DNA of 43,197 bases from Arthrobacter mobilis (GTDB lineage Bacteria; Actinomycetota; Actinomycetes; Actinomycetales; Micrococcaceae), in NCBI RefSeq assembly GCF_012395835.1, contig NZ_JAAZSQ010000027.1:1-43197 (forward strand), given 5' to 3'. Positions 9,055 to 17,244 of the stretch are shown here, piece after piece. The notes beneath the pieces were generated by a model. That model was given only the letters and a program-made list of their open reading frames with translations. It searched no databases and was not told the origin of the DNA. The position numbers and the translations under genes were made by a program. Every line of letters starts with the position of its first letter. Within the stretch, counting starts at the first letter, position 1.

Positions 9055-10296
9055 TCAGGCGGCGCCGACGGAATCGAGGATGAACTTCAGGTCGGCGGAC
9101 TCACGTACGGCATCGGCCGTCGTCCGCACGCCTTCCTGCACGAGCAGCTTTCCACGCGCGAAGTCGCGCACATTATTAATGCAGTCGAGAGCTATGACGA
9201 CGCCGTTCCTGAGATAGACCACGCTGAACTTACCGCTGCCAATGTCGCCTCGCACCACGGCTTCGTCGTGGCCGGCCAGGAGGCCGACCGTCTGCAGCTT
9301 GGTGTCATACTGGTGCGACCAGAACCAGGGCGGCGCGGGGCTGGCCTGCGGCTGGCCGAGAATCGCATTGGCAACAATCTTGGCCTGTTCGGTCGCGTTC
9401 GGCACCGATTCAAGACGCACCCGGCTGCCGCCGGCATAAGGATGCTCACGGTTGGCGCAGTCGCCGACGGCGAAGATGCCGGCAATGCTCGTGCGGCCGT
9501 CCGAATCGACGTCGACGCCGTTACTGCAGGAGGCGCCGATACGCGCCAGTGGCTGGATATTGGGCACAAGGCCGATGCCGACAATGACAAGGTCGGCCGT
9601 CAGCAGGCTGCCATCCGAGAGCACCGCGCCGCACACGCGCCCGTCTTCACCGACCAACTCGTCCACGCCGGCCGCGAGCCGGACATCGACGCCGGCGTTG
9701 CGGTGCAGGGAATGGTAGTAATCCGAGACGATCGGGCAGGTGACTCGGGCCAGCAGCCGGTCCTGGGCCTCGATGACCGTGACGGGGACGTTCCAGTGGC
9801 GGAAGGCGGCAGCAAGCTCAAGGCCAATGTGGCCGCCGCCAATGATGGCGGCGGACCGGGCGGATCCGGCGGCTTCACGGATGCGGTCGGCGTCGGTAAG
9901 GGAACGCAGGCTCAGCACGCCGTCGAGCTCGGCGCCCGGAATGCTCAGGCGGCGGGGCGATCCGCCTGCGGCCCAGACCAGCTGGCCGTAGCCGAAGCGT
10001 TCCCCGTTGTCGTCCGTTACCATGCGGTCTGCCGGATTGATCTCCGTTACGGTCCTGCCGGTGACGAGTTCGACGCCTGTATCGCCGAAGAAGTCGTCGG
10101 ACTTCAGCGCAAGGTCCGGGCGCCCAACTTCGCCCCGCAGATAGCCCTTCGACAGCGGAGGCCGGTCGTAGGGAGCATGCGGCTCGTCACCGATGATGCC
10201 GACGGTTCCTTCATAGCCACCTTGCCGCAGCGAGACCGCAACCTGGGCACCGGCGAGACCTGCACCCACAATAAGAATGTCGGACGTTGAATTCAT
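9055..10296 (-). CDS. NAD(P)H:ferredoxin reductase, putidaredoxin-reductase type (copy 2)
   Basis: A 413-residue FAD protein, paralogous along its whole length to the protein at 2076-3329. Motifs: IVGAGLAGAQ (FAD) near residue 9, AIIGGGHIGLELAAAF (NAD(P)H) near 150, FAVGDCANREHPY (FAD) near 276, and PWFWSHQYDTKLQTVG in the C-terminal domain. It would reduce the [2Fe-2S] ferredoxin at 15548, the only such ferredoxin in the window, for the P450 at 14256. It is divergent from the aldo/keto reductase. An exact copy of the shared 13-bp element lies 96 nt upstream of its ATG, and another precedes the P450, so the split electron-transfer chain is probably co-induced. Confidence 0.93.
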   Translation of the reverse strand: MNSTSDILIVGAGLAGAQVAVSLRQGGYEGTVGIIGDEPHAPYDRPPLSKGYLRGEVGRPDLALKSDDFFGDTGVELVTGRTVTEINPADRMVTDDNGERFGYGQLVWAAGGSPRRLSIPGAELDGVLSLRSLTDADRIREAAGSARSAAIIGGGHIGLELAAAFRHWNVPVTVIEAQDRLLARVTCPIVSDYYHSLHRNAGVDVRLAAGVDELVGEDGRVCGAVLSDGSLLTADLVIVGIGLVPNIQPLARIGASCSNGVDVDSDGRTSIAGIFAVGDCANREHPYAGGSRVRLESVPNATEQAKIVANAILGQPQASPAPPWFWSHQYDTKLQTVGLLAGHDEAVVRGDIGSGKFSVVYLRNGVVIALDCINNVRDFARGKLLVQEGVRTTADAVRESADLKFILDSVGAA

Positions 10297-10392
10297 GCGC
10301 TCTACGGCCTTTCTTGAAAATCCCTACCCGCGCGAAACGGATGATGTGGCGGCACCACCTGCGGATACAGTTCATCGTGACGCCAAGATATT

Positions 10393-10405
10393 TGTCTAAT
10401 GCATT
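10393..10405 (-). promoter_or_regulatory. 13-bp element, exact copy upstream of ferredoxin reductase 2
   Basis: The minus strand reads AATGCATTAGACA, flanked by A-rich DNA, 96 nt before the reductase ATG. It is identical to the copy before the P450. It also lies 60 nt upstream of the divergent aldo/keto reductase start, so it could act on both genes. Confidence 0.7.
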
Positions 10406-10465
10406 TTGATTTACAGAAAAATATCTCCAGAACATAAGGGTGGCTGACAAAAAGGAGGAGGCGGG

Positions 10466-11416
10466 ATGCCTGCAGCGGCAAGAGCAGTAATAGGCACGAT
10501 GAACTTCGGCGGATCGGTCGACCGGACGACGGCGCTCAAGATTATCGGCATGGCCCTCGAGGCGGGCGTGACTCGTTTCGACACGGCGAATATCTATGCG
10601 GGCGGATGCAGCGAGCAGCTGCTCGGCGAGCTCCTGCCGCGCCAACGGGACGGCCTCGAAATCGCCACGAAGGTCGGACTGCCCGAACCGGGCGCCGATA
10701 CGGCGCCGCTCTCGGCCGGCAATATCCGCGCGAGCGTCGAACGCAGCCTGCACCGGCTGCGCGCCGAGCGCATCGATCTGCTGTATTTCCATGCACCGGA
10801 CCGCTCCACGCCGATCGCGGAATCCCTTGCCGAGGTGGGGCGGCTCCACGAGCAGGGACGGGTGGCGGCGCTGGGACTTTCGAACTTCTCGGCCTGGCGG
10901 GCGGCCGAGGCCCGCCACATTGCAGCCGCTGCCGGGGTGCCGGTTCCTGGCACGGCACAGCAGCTCTACAACCTGCTCGCCCGGCGCATCGAAGACGAGT
11001 TCGCGGACTTCGTCGCCGCCTCCGCCGTGGAAACCACCGTCTACAACCCGCTCGCCGGGGGCCTGCTCGGCGGAGGACACCACCGTGACCGCCTTCCGGA
11101 AGCCGGCCGCTTCGGTGATCCCTCGACCGCTGCAGCATATCGGGACCGCTACTGGCATGCGGACGTGTTCGACGCCGTCGAGCGGCTCGATGTCCTCGCT
11201 GGCGACGCGGGGCTCACCCTGCCCGAACTCGCCCTGCGCTGGCTGCTCGTCCAGGACGGGCTGGTTTCCGGCGTGCTTGTCGGCGGGTCGCGGGCCCCGC
11301 ACTTCGCCGCCAATCTGACGGCGCTCTCGCGGGACCCGCTGCCGGCCGATCTCGCCGCGGCCTGCTCGCAGATGACCGCGCGGCTGCGTGGCACCATGCC
11401 GCCCTTCGCGCGCTGA
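10466..11416 (+). CDS. Aldo/keto reductase
   Basis: A 316-residue TIM-barrel oxidoreductase using NADPH or NADH to interconvert carbonyls and alcohols. The catalytic tetrad is visible: Asp39 and Tyr44 in FDTANIYAGG, Lys69 in EIATKVG and His109 in LLYFHAPD. Later motifs are VAALGLSNFSAW and YNPLAGGLLGG, with PELALRWLLVQDG in the cofactor-binding half. The start is unambiguous because AAGGAGG lies nine bases upstream. It is divergent from ferredoxin reductase 2 across a 169-nt spacer holding the 13-bp element. It converges with the dehydrogenase at 11500 through a shared hairpin. The substrate is presumably a ketone or aldehyde of the same pathway (inference). Confidence 0.9.
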   Translation: MPAAARAVIGTMNFGGSVDRTTALKIIGMALEAGVTRFDTANIYAGGCSEQLLGELLPRQRDGLEIATKVGLPEPGADTAPLSAGNIRASVERSLHRLRAERIDLLYFHAPDRSTPIAESLAEVGRLHEQGRVAALGLSNFSAWRAAEARHIAAAAGVPVPGTAQQLYNLLARRIEDEFADFVAASAVETTVYNPLAGGLLGGGHHRDRLPEAGRFGDPSTAAAYRDRYWHADVFDAVERLDVLAGDAGLTLPELALRWLLVQDGLVSGVLVGGSRAPHFAANLTALSRDPLPADLAAACSQMTARLRGTMPPFAR

Positions 11417-11418
11417 AC

Positions 11419-11456
11419 GGTGAGGACCGAGGCGGCTTGGCGCCCCGGCCCTCACC
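11419..11456. terminator. Hairpin between convergent genes
   Basis: An 11-bp stem with one mismatch (GGTGAGGACCG / CGGCCCTCACC) immediately follows the aldo/keto reductase stop and lies downstream of the convergent dehydrogenase. It could terminate transcription from both sides. Confidence 0.5.
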
Positions 11457-11499
11457 CGGTTGCCGGCCCAAAGGGGTGCAGGGGGTCGGCTTGATACAG

Positions 11500-12666
11500 C
11501 TAGAGCGCGGGGTTGAGCACGACCTTGATAGGGGACTCCTCGGTGCGGTTGGCGGCGACGTCGATGGCGGCTGCCGCGTCACGCAGCGCGAACTCGTGGG
11601 TGACCAGCCTGCCCACATCGAGACCGTTCTCGAGCAGCTCGACGGCGAGATCGAGAGATTTGCCGACGGTGTGAGGGTGCGACATGGGGTTGAGCATCTT
11701 GATTTCCTTCATCAGCATCTGCTGGAAGTTGACCGGCTGCTCAATCGGTGATGCGACGGCGACATTGGTCACCGTTCCGAGGGGCGAGACCACCTCGTAC
11801 GCCAGTTGCTTCGCCGGCGCGAAGCCGGCCCCCTCGATCACGATGTCCACCTCGCCGACCAACGCTCGAATGCGTTCCGCGGTCTCGCCCGGGTTCTCCC
11901 CCGGCGCGATTGCCACCGTGTGCGCTGCCCCGAGCGACGACGCGGCAGCCAGCCGTTCGGCGTCACGTTCCAAGCCGACGGAGACAACTGCGGAGCCGGC
12001 CCGGACAGCTGCCAGCACGCTGGCGAGCCCCTGGGGGCCGGGCCCGATAACGACAACGGTCTTGCCGGGGCCGGCCCCGGAGACCTCGGTCCAGCGCAGT
12101 CCGTTTGCGAGCACCGAGCAGGCGAAAAGCGCGGCCCGTTCCGAGAGCTGCGGCGGAATCCTGTAGAGCAGGGCGTTCCTGGGCACGTACACATGCGAGG
12201 CATAGCCGCCCCAGAGCGACGGGGCCTCGGCCAGCGGGATCGAACCATAGCCGCGGTGGCCGGTGTTGTTCAGGCAGATGAAGTACTGGCCGCGGTCGCA
12301 GTGGCGGCAGCCCTCGGGACAGGGCCAGCGGGACTCCACGGTCACGAAGTCGCCCATGTCAAGACCCCGCTCCTCCCGGGCTGCCTCGCCGATGGCGGCG
12401 ATGCGCCCGACGATCTCGTCCCCGAAAATGAGTGGGGCGCGCCCGTTGAACATTTCCAGTTCGCCGTTGAACATGTGCAGCTCGGAGCCGTCGACGCCGC
12501 AGAGGGTGACTTCCAGCAGCACGTCGTCGGGACCCACTTCGGGAAGCGGGAGTTCCCGCAGTGAAAAGGTGCGGGGTGCCTCATAAACGACAGCGGTTGC
12601 CGTGGTCCCGGCCGCGGATACCGCGGCGCCATCACGGATGGAGGTCACAGAGGTCTGATTGTTCAC
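11500..12666 (-). CDS. Zinc-type medium-chain alcohol dehydrogenase (copy 2)
   Basis: A 388-residue paralogue of the dehydrogenase at 3814, with an N-terminal extension of about 20 residues. Catalytic-site Cys56 (LCGVDGSELH) and four structural-zinc cysteines (116, 120, 123, 131) are present. The Rossmann motif is GPGPQG. As in copy 1, the canonical GHE is GDE (Asp83-Glu84). The annotated start is a GTG with GGAAAGG just upstream; starts nearer residue 20 cannot be excluded. It is divergent from the PucR-type regulator, with a palindrome in the shared spacer. Likely role: oxidation of an alcohol made by the P450 branch. Two dehydrogenases of one subfamily suggest different stereoisomers or successive steps (inference). 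Confidence 0.9.
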   Translation of the reverse strand: MNNQTSVTSIRDGAAVSAAGTTATAVVYEAPRTFSLRELPLPEVGPDDVLLEVTLCGVDGSELHMFNGELEMFNGRAPLIFGDEIVGRIAAIGEAAREERGLDMGDFVTVESRWPCPEGCRHCDRGQYFICLNNTGHRGYGSIPLAEAPSLWGGYASHVYVPRNALLYRIPPQLSERAALFACSVLANGLRWTEVSGAGPGKTVVVIGPGPQGLASVLAAVRAGSAVVSVGLERDAERLAAASSLGAAHTVAIAPGENPGETAERIRALVGEVDIVIEGAGFAPAKQLAYEVVSPLGTVTNVAVASPIEQPVNFQQMLMKEIKMLNPMSHPHTVGKSLDLAVELLENGLDVGRLVTHEFALRDAAAAIDVAANRTEESPIKVVLNPAL

Positions 12667-12764
12667 GATTGCCTTTCCGTTAAGCGGCCGGGCTTCCCGT
12701 CTTTGGGTCTCGCGCCGCCGTGGGTACGTACGATGGGGCGAAACGGCGGCCCAAACCGGGTTAT

Positions 12765-12780
12765 GCCTGTGAGCACAGGC
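12765..12780. promoter_or_regulatory. 16-bp palindrome, candidate operator of the PucR-type regulator
   Basis: A perfect inverted repeat, GCCTGTG-AG-CACAGGC, in the 273-nt spacer between the divergent dehydrogenase 2 and the PucR-type gene. It may control either or both; the bound protein is inferred. Confidence 0.5.
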
Positions 12781-12939
12781 TAGGCAGCAGGACCTGGCGG
12801 TAGCCAGCTATAGGGGTAGCGGTTTCGGCGTCCGGAACGCGACGGTTCGTCGCCATCAGGCACAATGGTCAGCAGGCACCCTGCCCAAAGGCAGGTTTTC
12901 GAGGTGCCGGGCATGTGGGCAATACCGGAGGTTCTGCGC

Positions 12940-14067
12940 GTGAGTTTCGAGATGCAAGACCTGGTCGACCGCCTTTATGCCGCCCTCGGCACTCCCGTCA
13001 CCCTTACCGACAGGCAGGACCGCATGTTGGCCTACTCAAGCCAGCCTCTGGACAAGACGGATAAGGTAAGGCAACAGTCGGTGCTTGGACGGCACAGCGA
13101 TGAAGCGACCCGCCCCGTCAACGACTTTGCCCGGCACGTGCAGTCGACTACACGGTTGCCGGCCGACCCGGCAGCCGGACGGCTCGAACGGGTGATAGTC
13201 CCGCTGCGCACCCAGGGACACATCGCCGGCCTTCTGTATCTGATCGACCCGGACCGCCGTGTGACCGACGAAGCCCTCGAGCGGTTCGCCGACGAGTTCG
13301 AGGCCGTCGCGCGGCAGATCGAACTCGTGCGGATGCCCCGGTCCACGTCGCAGGCGGCGGTGCGCTCGCTCCTCAGCACCAATGCCGACGAGCGGCAGAT
13401 CGCGGTCGAGGAACTCAAGGGCTGCCTCGGATCCCCTGCGGACAGGCCTAGCCGCACCGTGGTGTTGGCACCCCCAGGTCGGGACCACTCCATGCCGTTC
13501 TGGTCGCGGGTTTTTGGCGCACGTTCACCGTGGAGTGAGATCGACGGACTCTACGTCTATCTGGTCACCGAGGACCTGGACCCCGACGGTGTTGCCAGCC
13601 GCGTGCGGTTCGCCGGCGGTTCCGGCGCCGTGTCCGGTGTCGCCATTGGAATTGGTGGATCCTCCCCTGGCCTCGCCGAGGCCTACCTGTCCTACCGCAC
13701 CGCGCTTCGTGCGTTGCAGCTCGCGAAGTCCGGGCTCACCGGTTCGAACGTCGCGGCGTGGGACACGATGGGATCGTGGCGCACGCTGCTCTCCCTCGAC
13801 CGCTCGGCTGCGGAGGCTTCGATCGACCCACGGGTGCGCCTGCTCGTCGCCTCCGAGGACGGGACCCTGCTGCGCATGCTGCGCAGCTATCTGGAGCGCG
13901 AGAAGGATAATGACGAACTGGCCACCGAGTTCCACATGCATCGCACCACGCTCTACGCCCGCTTCCGGCGCCTGCAGGACAAATACGGGCTTTCCTGGGA
14001 ACACCCCGAAGACCGCCTTGCCACCATCCTCGGACTTCGCATTACCCTGCTCTACGCAGGCAGCTAA
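12940..14067 (+). CDS. PucR/CdaR-family transcriptional regulator
   Basis: A 375-residue regulator. The N-terminal ~150 residues look like a GAF-type sensor (VTLTDRQDRMLAYSS, then VIVPLRTQGHIAGLLYLID), followed by a GGDEF-like middle region containing GIGGSSPGLAEAYLSYRTA. The C-terminal PucR helix-turn-helix is clear (ATEFHMHRTTLYARFRRLQD). The GTG at 12940 is chosen because GGAGG lies eight bases upstream; the frame is open to 12865. It sits between the reductase/dehydrogenase genes and the P450 operon and is a reasonable candidate reader of the shared 13-bp element. Members of this family usually act as activators or repressors of catabolic genes in response to a pathway metabolite. Confidence 0.85.
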   Translation: MSFEMQDLVDRLYAALGTPVTLTDRQDRMLAYSSQPLDKTDKVRQQSVLGRHSDEATRPVNDFARHVQSTTRLPADPAAGRLERVIVPLRTQGHIAGLLYLIDPDRRVTDEALERFADEFEAVARQIELVRMPRSTSQAAVRSLLSTNADERQIAVEELKGCLGSPADRPSRTVVLAPPGRDHSMPFWSRVFGARSPWSEIDGLYVYLVTEDLDPDGVASRVRFAGGSGAVSGVAIGIGGSSPGLAEAYLSYRTALRALQLAKSGLTGSNVAAWDTMGSWRTLLSLDRSAAEASIDPRVRLLVASEDGTLLRMLRSYLEREKDNDELATEFHMHRTTLYARFRRLQDKYGLSWEHPEDRLATILGLRITLLYAGS

Positions 14068-14162
14068 CAGGGTGCGGCTGCGGGCCGGATCGCCCCCCAA
14101 GCGCAGACTGAGCTGCTCAAGGCAGGGTTTTTATATATGCAGAACATAACTAGTTCATAAAT

Positions 14163-14175
14163 AATGCATTAGACA
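14163..14175 (+). promoter_or_regulatory. 13-bp element, exact copy upstream of the P450 operon
   Basis: AATGCATTAGACA in an AT-rich spacer, 80 nt before the P450 ATG and oriented with it. TTAGACA resembles a -35 hexamer with one extra base; a GAGTATTG sequence about 18 nt downstream is a weak -10 candidate. Confidence 0.7.
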
Positions 14176-14255
14176 CACCTTTCTTTCGGCGCGAGTATTG
14201 CAGGGACACGACAGACGCGGCATCCCTCAACGAGCAAGACCGAAAGGAACCTGTC

Positions 14256-15533
14256 ATGAGCGGCTTAACCGAGTACGACAACAAGATGCTCGACCCCCAT
14301 TGGTATACAACCGGCGAATACCACGAGGCATTCAAGCGCCTGCGGGACGAGGATCCCGTGCACTGGACGGAAGACTCCAGTTACGGCAAGAACTACTGGG
14401 CAATCACTCGGTACGAGGACGTCAAGGACTACCTGCTGAATCCGCAGCGTTTCAGCTCCCGCTGGGACACCCGCATTCCCCGGTCCCCGAAGCGCCGAAC
14501 CCCCGAGGAACGGCACGCCCAGGGCTGGGACATCAGCATCGCCACCAACGACGACCCGATCCACGACCTGTACCGTAAGCCGATCAACAAGCACTTCAGC
14601 GTCCCTGCGATCGCCCGTCTCGGCGAGGACGTGCACGGCATCGTCGACGAGATCATCGCAGAAGTCGGAAACCGCGGCCAGGCTGATTTCGTCGAGGACT
14701 TCGCGGCGGATCTGCCCATGAAGGTCATCCTGCGGATGCTCGGAGTCCCCCGCGAGGACTGGGACATGCTGCGCATCGCCTCCTGGCAGTGGCTTGCCGC
14801 AGCAGACCCCCGGTGGATCATCGACGGCGACGAGGTCGCGACCTCGCTGCACGGACACAAGGTGCTGCTCGACTACTGCACCGAGCTGGCGCTCAAGCGC
14901 CGCCAGGACCCGAAGGATGATTTCGCCACCGTGATCGGCAATCTCGAGATCGACGGCGACAAGCTGAGCGTCCACGAAATGAAGATCTGGTTCGTCACCA
15001 TGATTGGAGGCGGCCTGGAAACCACGCGCAACGCAGCCGCCGTCGGCACCTGGCTCTTCCTGAAGAATCCCGACCAGCGCCAGCTGCTGCTCGATGACCC
15101 CTCCCTCACCAAGAGTGCCGTCGAAGAGGTGCTGCGCTGGAGCACTCCGGCAAAGAACCGCCTGCGCTTGGCGACCGAGGACTTCGACTACCACGGCAAG
15201 CGTGTCAAGGCCGGCGACTGGGTGGTCGGCTTCCTGGCCTCGGCCAACAAGGACGAGCGGGTCTTCGCAGATCCGCACCGTTTCGATATCCGCCGCACCC
15301 CGAACGAGCATCTCGCCCTCGGCACGGGAATCCATCTTTGCCTGGGCCGCGCGCTGGCGCGGTTGGAACTCTCGGCGTTCTTCAAGACGGTGCTCAGCAC
15401 GTTTCCCGACCTGGAACTCGTCGACGACGGCGAGCCGGCATGGATCGCCGACCGCAGCGTCACGGGCTTCACGTCCATGCCGGTGAAGTTCACTCCGGTA
15501 GACCGCCCCTCGCCCGCCCTGGCCACAGCATAA
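14256..15533 (+). CDS. Cytochrome P450 monooxygenase
   Basis: A 425-residue soluble bacterial class I P450 that would hydroxylate a hydrophobic substrate using O2 and electrons from the adjacent ferredoxin. The I-helix oxygen-activation motif is GGGLETT at 251-257 with the Glu255-Thr256 pair. The K-helix ExxR is Glu291-Arg294. The heme loop is ALGTGIHLCLG with Cys362 as axial ligand; the usual Phe at its start is Leu. The ATG is preceded by GAAAGGAACC. It is first gene of a tight operon with ferredoxin and an HtaA-domain protein, with the 13-bp element 80 nt upstream. The CYP family number and substrate cannot be given from reading alone. Confidence 0.95.
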   Translation: MSGLTEYDNKMLDPHWYTTGEYHEAFKRLRDEDPVHWTEDSSYGKNYWAITRYEDVKDYLLNPQRFSSRWDTRIPRSPKRRTPEERHAQGWDISIATNDDPIHDLYRKPINKHFSVPAIARLGEDVHGIVDEIIAEVGNRGQADFVEDFAADLPMKVILRMLGVPREDWDMLRIASWQWLAAADPRWIIDGDEVATSLHGHKVLLDYCTELALKRRQDPKDDFATVIGNLEIDGDKLSVHEMKIWFVTMIGGGLETTRNAAAVGTWLFLKNPDQRQLLLDDPSLTKSAVEEVLRWSTPAKNRLRLATEDFDYHGKRVKAGDWVVGFLASANKDERVFADPHRFDIRRTPNEHLALGTGIHLCLGRALARLELSAFFKTVLSTFPDLELVDDGEPAWIADRSVTGFTSMPVKFTPVDRPSPALATA

Positions 15534-15547
15534 AGGAGGCCCCTCCT

Positions 15548-15868
15548 ATGAGAACCATTAACTTCACCCTGGCCGACGGCACGGTCCGCACGGTTGAAGG
15601 AGCCGACGGCGAGTCTCTCATGCGCATCGCCCTCGGCAATGACGTGCCCGGCATTATTGGCGAGTGCGGCGGCGAACTGTCGTGCGGAACGTGCCACGTC
15701 TATGTCGACGCGCAGTGGACCGGCAAGCTGCCTCCGCAGTCGGCCGACGAAGCCGACCTGATGGACATGATGGACAGCTACCGGCCGGAGGCAAGCCGGC
15801 TGGGCTGCCAGATCCGCGCCTGCGCGGAGCTCGACGGTCTGACCGTGGAAGTGGCGCCGGACAATTGA
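15548..15868 (+). CDS. [2Fe-2S] ferredoxin, putidaredoxin/adrenodoxin type
   Basis: A 106-residue electron carrier. Cluster ligands are Cys40, Cys46, Cys49 (C-x5-C-x2-C in GECGGELSCGTCHVYV) and Cys87 (RLGCQI), the spacing of vertebrate-type/putidaredoxin ferredoxins. It starts 14 nt after the P450 stop with an ideal AAGGAGG, so it is co-transcribed and should be its direct redox partner. It would be reduced by one or both ferredoxin reductases at 2076 and 9055. Its stop codon overlaps the TTG start proposed for the HtaA-domain gene. Confidence 0.95.
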   Translation: MRTINFTLADGTVRTVEGADGESLMRIALGNDVPGIIGECGGELSCGTCHVYVDAQWTGKLPPQSADEADLMDMMDSYRPEASRLGCQIRACAELDGLTVEVAPDN

Positions 15869-16383
15869 CCGGCACCGTCCCACCGGTTGAGGCCCCCGCC
15901 GGGCCGCTGATTCCAGCGCTGCCGCGCGAACTGCTCTGGGGGGTCAAGCGGAGCTTCCGCGACTATGTGCTGGCACTGGCCGACGGCGCCGAGCAGCTGC
16001 TGCCCGGCGCCGGGCGTATCGAAGGCGGCGCCTTCGCCTTCGATACGGACACCGGGTCCGAATGGGACGCCGCCGCCCAGCGGGGAACCCTCCGGTTCCA
16101 CGGCTCGGTCCTGTTCAGCGGTTACCGCGACATGTTGTACGTGCGGGTCCGCGATCCGTGGATCACCATCGACGCAGGCGGAGCAGTGCTGTCCATCATG
16201 CATCCGGCTTTCCTCGAGCGGACCGCCGAACGCCTGGTGCTGGCCGAACTGGCCGACATACGTCTTGATCCTAACCGGAACTGGCGGGCGGTTCCGCGCC
16301 TGCTCGCCAGCGGCATACACACCTTCGACGAGGTCTATCCACCGGGCACGGAACTGGACCCGGTAACTCTGGTCACCGGCTGA
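15865..16383 (+). CDS. Stand-alone HtaA-domain protein (heme-binding domain family)
   Basis: A 172-residue protein made of one HtaA-like domain: LLWGVKRSFRDYV at residues 23-35, GGAFAFDTDTGSEWD at 54-68, TLRFHGSVLFSGY at 75-87 and RDPWITIDAGGAVLS at 96-110. HtaA domains are known from secreted or surface hemin-binding proteins of Corynebacterium. Here there is no signal peptide or membrane anchor, and the gene is coupled to P450 and ferredoxin. Tyr34 matches the region of the known heme-ligating Tyr; the position where family members usually have Gly-His is Gly-Tyr (Tyr87). The start is inferred: a TTG overlapping the ferredoxin stop as TTGA. Heme handling for the P450, or a new cytoplasmic ligand-binding role, is inference. 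Confidence 0.8.
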   Translation: MTGTVPPVEAPAGPLIPALPRELLWGVKRSFRDYVLALADGAEQLLPGAGRIEGGAFAFDTDTGSEWDAAAQRGTLRFHGSVLFSGYRDMLYVRVRDPWITIDAGGAVLSIMHPAFLERTAERLVLAELADIRLDPNRNWRAVPRLLASGIHTFDEVYPPGTELDPVTLVTG

Positions 16384-16388
16384 GCTGC

Positions 16389-16432
16389 CATGCTGTAAGG
16401 GGATCCCTGTCCAGGGATCCCCTTACAGCATG
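16389..16432. terminator. Strong bidirectional terminator, 21-bp perfect arms
   Basis: Arms at 16389-16409 and 16412-16432 are perfectly complementary across a two-base centre. The structure lies between the convergent HtaA-domain gene (stop 16383) and the aldolase (stop 16438), so it should end transcription from both. Confidence 0.85.
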
Positions 16433-16437
16433 TTCCG

Positions 16438-17244
16438 TTACCTGCCGAGCAGGGTTTGGGCCGGCTGGTACTCCACGAGCGCCGGTTCGGAGGAGCGGTA
16501 CGCGGCGATCGAGCGTTCGGCCGCCGCACGGAGCGTCGACATGTCGCTGTCCAGGCTTCCGAAGTCGGCCAGCGCGTCGAAGCCGTAGCCGAGCGGGGCA
16601 CCGGCGCGGACGCCGTGCTTGTGGGCGGTCGCCGCGACATGCTCCCAGAGCTCCACCAACTGGTCCAGGTCGGCTTCCATATCAATCCCCAGGTCCTGCG
16701 AGAGGTCGGCGAGCCCGAAGAAGATATAGTCGACGCCTTCCACCGAGACGATCTCTTCGATGTTGTCGACGCCGCGCTTGGTCTCGATCAGCGGCATCAG
16801 GATCACGTTGTCGTTCATCTCGGTGCTGTAGCCACCCCAGTTGCTGCCCGAGAAGTTTGTCGCCGGAACGACCGGGCACATGCCGCGGCCGCCGGCCTGG
16901 TAGCGCGTGGCCGCGACCGCGCGCCGGGCTTCATCGGCCGACCCGATCTTCGGGACGAGGATGCCCTGCGCACCCGCATCCAGTGACTGCTGGATCAGCG
17001 TGGGGTTGTTCTCGAGCACACGGACGATCGGCACCAGCCCGGTCGCCTGGGCTGCCAGCAGGTGGCTGATCATGTGTGAGTTGTCCATGACACCGTGTTC
17101 GCGGTCAATCAGCACCCAGTCATAGCCGGATGAACCGTAGACAGCCGTAGTGGATGCATCACTTGACATGACGAACACGCCGGTCGGCCTCCGGCCTTCG
17201 GCGAGGATCGAATCGAATGTGGCGCGGGCACGCTTCATTGCCAT
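16438..17244 (-). CDS. HpcH/HpaI-family aldolase/citrate lyase
   Basis: A 268-residue class II aldolase-fold enzyme of the HpcH/HpaI family, which performs metal-dependent retro-aldol cleavage of 4-hydroxy-2-keto acids to pyruvate plus an aldehyde. Visible motifs are WVLIDREHG (general DxEHG), AGAQGILVPKIG with the conserved substrate region, PLIETKRGVDNIEEI with the metal-binding Glu, and FFGLADLSQDLG (family GPxDLS). The ATG at 17244 has GAAAGGACA upstream; two codons later another ATG is possible. It is convergent with the P450 operon. It may cleave a late ring-opened intermediate of the same pathway, which is inference. Confidence 0.88.
   Translation of the reverse strand: MAMKRARATFDSILAEGRRPTGVFVMSSDASTTAVYGSSGYDWVLIDREHGVMDNSHMISHLLAAQATGLVPIVRVLENNPTLIQQSLDAGAQGILVPKIGSADEARRAVAATRYQAGGRGMCPVVPATNFSGSNWGGYSTEMNDNVILMPLIETKRGVDNIEEIVSVEGVDYIFFGLADLSQDLGIDMEADLDQLVELWEHVAATAHKHGVRAGAPLGYGFDALADFGSLDSDMSTLRAAAERSIAAYRSSEPALVEYQPAQTLLGR

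Noticed and set aside
10211-11455. Long 414-codon ORF antisense to the aldo/keto reductase
   Set aside because: It mirrors the aldo/keto reductase codons and part of the ferredoxin reductase in GC-rich DNA, is Arg/Gly-rich, and the sense strand has a complete catalytic tetrad and a strong ribosome-binding site.
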